NCBI RefSeq assembly: GCF_019352175.1
Contig: NZ_JACBYI010000001.1
Location: 62,001 to 126,000, forward strand
Source of the DNA: Paenibacillus sp. S150
GTDB taxonomy: Bacteria; Bacillota; Bacilli; Paenibacillales; Paenibacillaceae
Direction of reading: 5' to 3'
DNA length: 64,000 nt
Under the pieces are notes generated by a model that saw only the letters and a program-made list of their open reading frames with translations, was not told the origin of the DNA and searched no databases. The stretch's first letter is position 1; each line of letters opens with the position of its first letter. A program made the translations under genes and the position numbers. Below are positions 61,471 through 64,000 of the stretch, in pieces.

Positions 61471-63246
61471 TTGGCAACGGTACGAAAATCCACCATTAAA
61501 AGCCGCATTATTCTGATCATGACCCTATTTGCGCTGCTGATCGCCGTATTGTTATCCTTTTTCAGCTACGAACTGATTACCTATTACCAGCGCAAAACAA
61601 CCATACAGGCAACCGAGTTCAATCTCCAGCTGGTTTCCCATATCATTGAGCAGGATTTGCTAAATCTGTCCGCGCTGGCGATGACCTGCAGCACCAATTC
61701 GTCTACGAATGCCCTGCTCAAGGATTATTTTGTGTCGCCGCAGGCGAGCGCCAAGGACGCTGTGAATGTATTCAACTCCATGCAGGAGGATTTTCGGATG
61801 AACCGCTCCAACGGGTACGTCCGCCGGCTGATTGTTAAAGGCAACAACGGAAAATTTCTGCAGGTGGATAATTCCGTAAGTGCCTCAATTCCGCTCACCA
61901 TACACAACATCGGCCAGATTTCCGCCCTTAATGCAGAAGGTGTAGAGGAATGGGATCAGGTGATCAGGGACCCGCTCTCCACCACGAACGGAATCCCTTT
62001 TGTATTGCCCATATACGGAGATAGGGCTTCCCGAATTGGCACTGTTTATCTGCTTGCCAATACCTCTGTAATTACCGACAAGCTGAAAGGGTATTCCCTG
62101 CCGGCGGGCTCCCGGCTGCTGCTGGCGCTTGGCGGGCATCATTACCAGCTCATCGGTGACCAGGTGCTTGCCATTACCGGGCCTTATGAACCGGTCGCCT
62201 ATACCGATGACAAACCCGTCGGCCCGCAAACCGAGCTGTCCATGATCAAGCTGGAGGACGGCGAGAGCCGGATTACCGTATCTTATCCGGTACGCAGCGG
62301 CGTGATTCTGTCGCAGACGTTATCGGGTGACCAGTTCGCTCCCAAAACAAATATATGGATTCTTGTGATGCTCGGCGTTTGTCTGCTGGTTATCGTCTCA
62401 AGCGGCATCATTACCCTGTATCTGACCCGTACCATCAGTCTTCCGGTGGAGAAATTAAAAAAGCGGATCGACAAGATTGCCCAGGGCAACTTCCTGCTCG
62501 ACCGCAATATTGAATGGAACAGCGAGCTCGGCGATGTCGGAAGGGGGATCAACCGTCTGTCCCAGGACATCGTTGCGCTAATGGACAGCCAGCTTGCTGA
62601 CGAGAAGCAGAAGCAGGAGCTGGAATACCGGATGCTGCAGAGTCAGATCAATCCCCACTTCCTGTACAACACGCTGAACTCCATCAAATGGATGGCTACG
62701 ATTCAGAATGCCACCGGCATCGCGGAAATGACGACCTCTCTGTCCAGACTGCTGCGCAGCATCGCCAAAGACAACCGGAGGCTGCTGCCGCTGAAAGATG
62801 AGCTGAGCCTGCTTGATGACTATTTTCTGATTCAAAAATACCGGTATGGCAGCACAATCACTATGGAACAGAGGATCGGCAACGAGGAGCTTCTCACAGG
62901 CCTGATTCCCCGCTTCACGCTCCAGCCCCTGATTGAGAACGCCATCTTCCATGGCATTGAGCCCAAAGGCAGAGGCCATATTCTCATTACGGTGGCAAAA
63001 AGCGGGTATGCCGATATTCTCGTTACAATAGAAGACAACGGTGTCGGCATGAAGGAAGAGCAAATTTCCACCATTCTGTCGGAACCGGAGAACGGGGCCA
63101 AGGGAATGTTCGGGAATCTCGGGCTCCGCAGCGTAAATGAGCGCCTGCACCTGGCATTTGGAGAGAATTACGGCCTGTCGATTGAGAGTGAAATGGACCG
63201 CTATACGATTATGAAGATTCTGATGCCGTTCCTCCAGAAGGATTAG
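61471..63246 (+). CDS. YesM-type sensor histidine kinase, locus V
   Basis: A 591-aa kinase with TM1 at about residues 12-33 (IILIMTLFALLIAVLLSFFS), an extracellular sensor to about 290, TM2 near 293-315 (ILVMLGVCLLVIVSSGIITL), HAMP, the phospho-His at residue 396 in LQSQINPHFLYNTLNSIKWM, and the ATPase domain with LQPLIENAIFHGIEPKGRGH and EDNGVGMKEE. The start TTG at 61471 abuts AGGAGGG, an unusually tight spacing, but no other in-frame start exists before the first membrane helix. Its receptor domain probably senses the sugar or binding protein of locus V, encoded divergently. Confidence 0.92.
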   Translation: MATVRKSTIKSRIILIMTLFALLIAVLLSFFSYELITYYQRKTTIQATEFNLQLVSHIIEQDLLNLSALAMTCSTNSSTNALLKDYFVSPQASAKDAVNVFNSMQEDFRMNRSNGYVRRLIVKGNNGKFLQVDNSVSASIPLTIHNIGQISALNAEGVEEWDQVIRDPLSTTNGIPFVLPIYGDRASRIGTVYLLANTSVITDKLKGYSLPAGSRLLLALGGHHYQLIGDQVLAITGPYEPVAYTDDKPVGPQTELSMIKLEDGESRITVSYPVRSGVILSQTLSGDQFAPKTNIWILVMLGVCLLVIVSSGIITLYLTRTISLPVEKLKKRIDKIAQGNFLLDRNIEWNSELGDVGRGINRLSQDIVALMDSQLADEKQKQELEYRMLQSQINPHFLYNTLNSIKWMATIQNATGIAEMTTSLSRLLRSIAKDNRRLLPLKDELSLLDDYFLIQKYRYGSTITMEQRIGNEELLTGLIPRFTLQPLIENAIFHGIEPKGRGHILITVAKSGYADILVTIEDNGVGMKEEQISTILSEPENGAKGMFGNLGLRSVNERLHLAFGENYGLSIESEMDRYTIMKILMPFLQKD

Positions 63247-63269
63247 CCCGCAAATTTGGCGAGGATGTG

Positions 63270-64000
63270 ATGAGCTTGATTAAATTGTTGATCGCAGATG
63301 ACGAAGCTCTCGTCTGTATCGGTTTGCAGTCCATGCTGAAATGGGAGCAATTCAACATTGAGATCGCCGGTATCGCACACAACGGCGCCCAGGAAGAACA
63401 AATGATTGACACCCTTCGCCCGGACATCGTGATCAGCGATATCAAAATGCCCATTAAGAGCGGCTTGGAGGTTGCCGGGTCGGTACGCAAAAAATATGGC
63501 CGGCTGCCGCTGTTCATTATGTTGACCAGCTATGAAGAATTTGAATACGCGCGCGGAGCCATAGAAGTGCAGGCCACAGATTACCTGGTGAAGCTGGAGC
63601 TGACTCCGGAGGCGCTGGCCGGATCCATCCGGAGGGCCATTTCCATTCTGGAGGCTTACCGGACCATGGAAAGCTACCCAAACCTCGTTCACCGCGGCAA
63701 TCTCCAGGCCCAGCGCGATAAGTTCTTCATCCGGCTGTTCAATAACCTGTTCGAAAATAAAAACCAGTATCTTCTGCAGAAAGAAGATTTGGACGTTGAT
63801 CTGTCTGAGCCCGCCTACCTGGTCTGCACCTGCCGCATTCTGGGTCCGGACAGCGTGCCGCCGCGCGGGGATAAGCTGATCGCCTTATGCTCAAGCACCG
63901 TGCAAATGGCTAAGGATACACTCACTTCTGTGCGGCCTTGCTATGTAACCAGCCTGGACCTGCGCAATTTCGCCGTGGCGCTGCCCGTAGCGGGGACGGA
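63270..64000 (+). CDS. YesN-type response regulator, locus V (partial, C-terminus off window)
   Basis: The frame opens at ATG 63270, 5 nt after GAGG, 23 nt after the kinase stop, and stays open to the window end (243 codons). The receiver domain has the acidic residues in LLIADDEALVCIGLQSML, the phospho-Asp in RPDIVISDIKMPIKSGLEVA, a Thr/Ser switch in FIMLTSYEEFEYA and the Lys in DYLVKLELTPE. The linker region follows. The AraC DNA-binding domain expected at the C-terminus would lie beyond base 64000. Confidence 0.88.
   Translation, partial: MSLIKLLIADDEALVCIGLQSMLKWEQFNIEIAGIAHNGAQEEQMIDTLRPDIVISDIKMPIKSGLEVAGSVRKKYGRLPLFIMLTSYEEFEYARGAIEVQATDYLVKLELTPEALAGSIRRAISILEAYRTMESYPNLVHRGNLQAQRDKFFIRLFNNLFENKNQYLLQKEDLDVDLSEPAYLVCTCRILGPDSVPPRGDKLIALCSSTVQMAKDTLTSVRPCYVTSLDLRNFAVALPVAGT

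Noticed and set aside
1..64000. Mobile element genes, prophage, tRNA or rRNA
   Set aside because: No transposase, integrase or phage protein was recognised, and no cloverleaf or rRNA segment was noticed on reading both strands.

Overview
The window looks like a chromosomal stretch from a Paenibacillus-type Gram-positive bacterium. The grounds are moderately high GC, strong Gram-positive ribosome binding sites (AGGAGG-like, often in front of TTG or GTG starts), lipoprotein sugar-binding proteins of the LplA type, YesM/YesN-type two-component pairs, a giant S-layer-anchored glycosidase, and cre-like and Fur-like boxes. No rRNA, tRNA, phage, transposase or CRISPR array was seen.

Layout. 1-4.6 kb: a minus-strand sulfonate/nitrate-type ABC operon (permease, lipoprotein, permease) leading into a FAD-dependent oxidoreductase cut by the window edge. 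4.7-13.1 kb: locus I, a minus-strand operon (two LplB/LplC-type permeases, binding protein, LacI regulator, sugar isomerase/epimerase) divergent from a GH3 glycosidase. Two copies of the palindrome GAAACGTTTC lie one beside each of the divergent promoters. 13.2-23.7 kb: locus II, a minus operon (ROK regulator, FucI-type isomerase, binding protein, two permeases, GH125 mannosidase) divergent from a six-hairpin glycosidase-like protein, a ribokinase-like kinase and a ribulose-phosphate-3-epimerase-like enzyme. Together they read as a ketose pathway, possibly for D-arabinose. 23.7-24.9 kb: remnants of a LacI regulator and a FAD oxidoreductase. 24.9-26 kb: GH105. 27-38 kb: locus III, one minus operon (permeases, binding protein, YesN/YesM pair, an unrecognised 451-aa protein, GH88, and a GH125 gene with a one-base frameshift). 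38.1-40.9 kb: a siderophore-binding lipoprotein and a Btr-like AraC regulator, each with a Fur-like box. 41.1-42.3 kb: GH8. 43-43.3 kb: MazG-like protein. 43.5-50.6 kb: locus IV, a minus operon of presumed cytoplasmic uronide enzymes (DUF2264, heparinase II/III-like, GH88, DUF2264) divergent from an AraC regulator. 51.5-64 kb: locus V, a 2147-aa GH59-like surface enzyme with SLH domains and its transporter, divergent from a YesM/YesN-type pair (the regulator is cut by the right edge).

The genes form separate glycan loci with one logic: sense an oligosaccharide (LacI, ROK, AraC or two-component), import it with a binding protein and two permeases (no ATPase gene is present, so a shared MsmX-type ATPase is inferred), and cut it inside the cell with enzymes lacking signal peptides. 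The clear exception is the surface GH59 protein.

The least explained DNA is three composite repeat blocks (about 26.0-26.8, 42.3-42.8 and 50.7-51.4 kb). All lie between convergent gene ends. They share GC-rich hairpins and many copies of a 23-bp motif that begins near TTAG and ends near CTAA.
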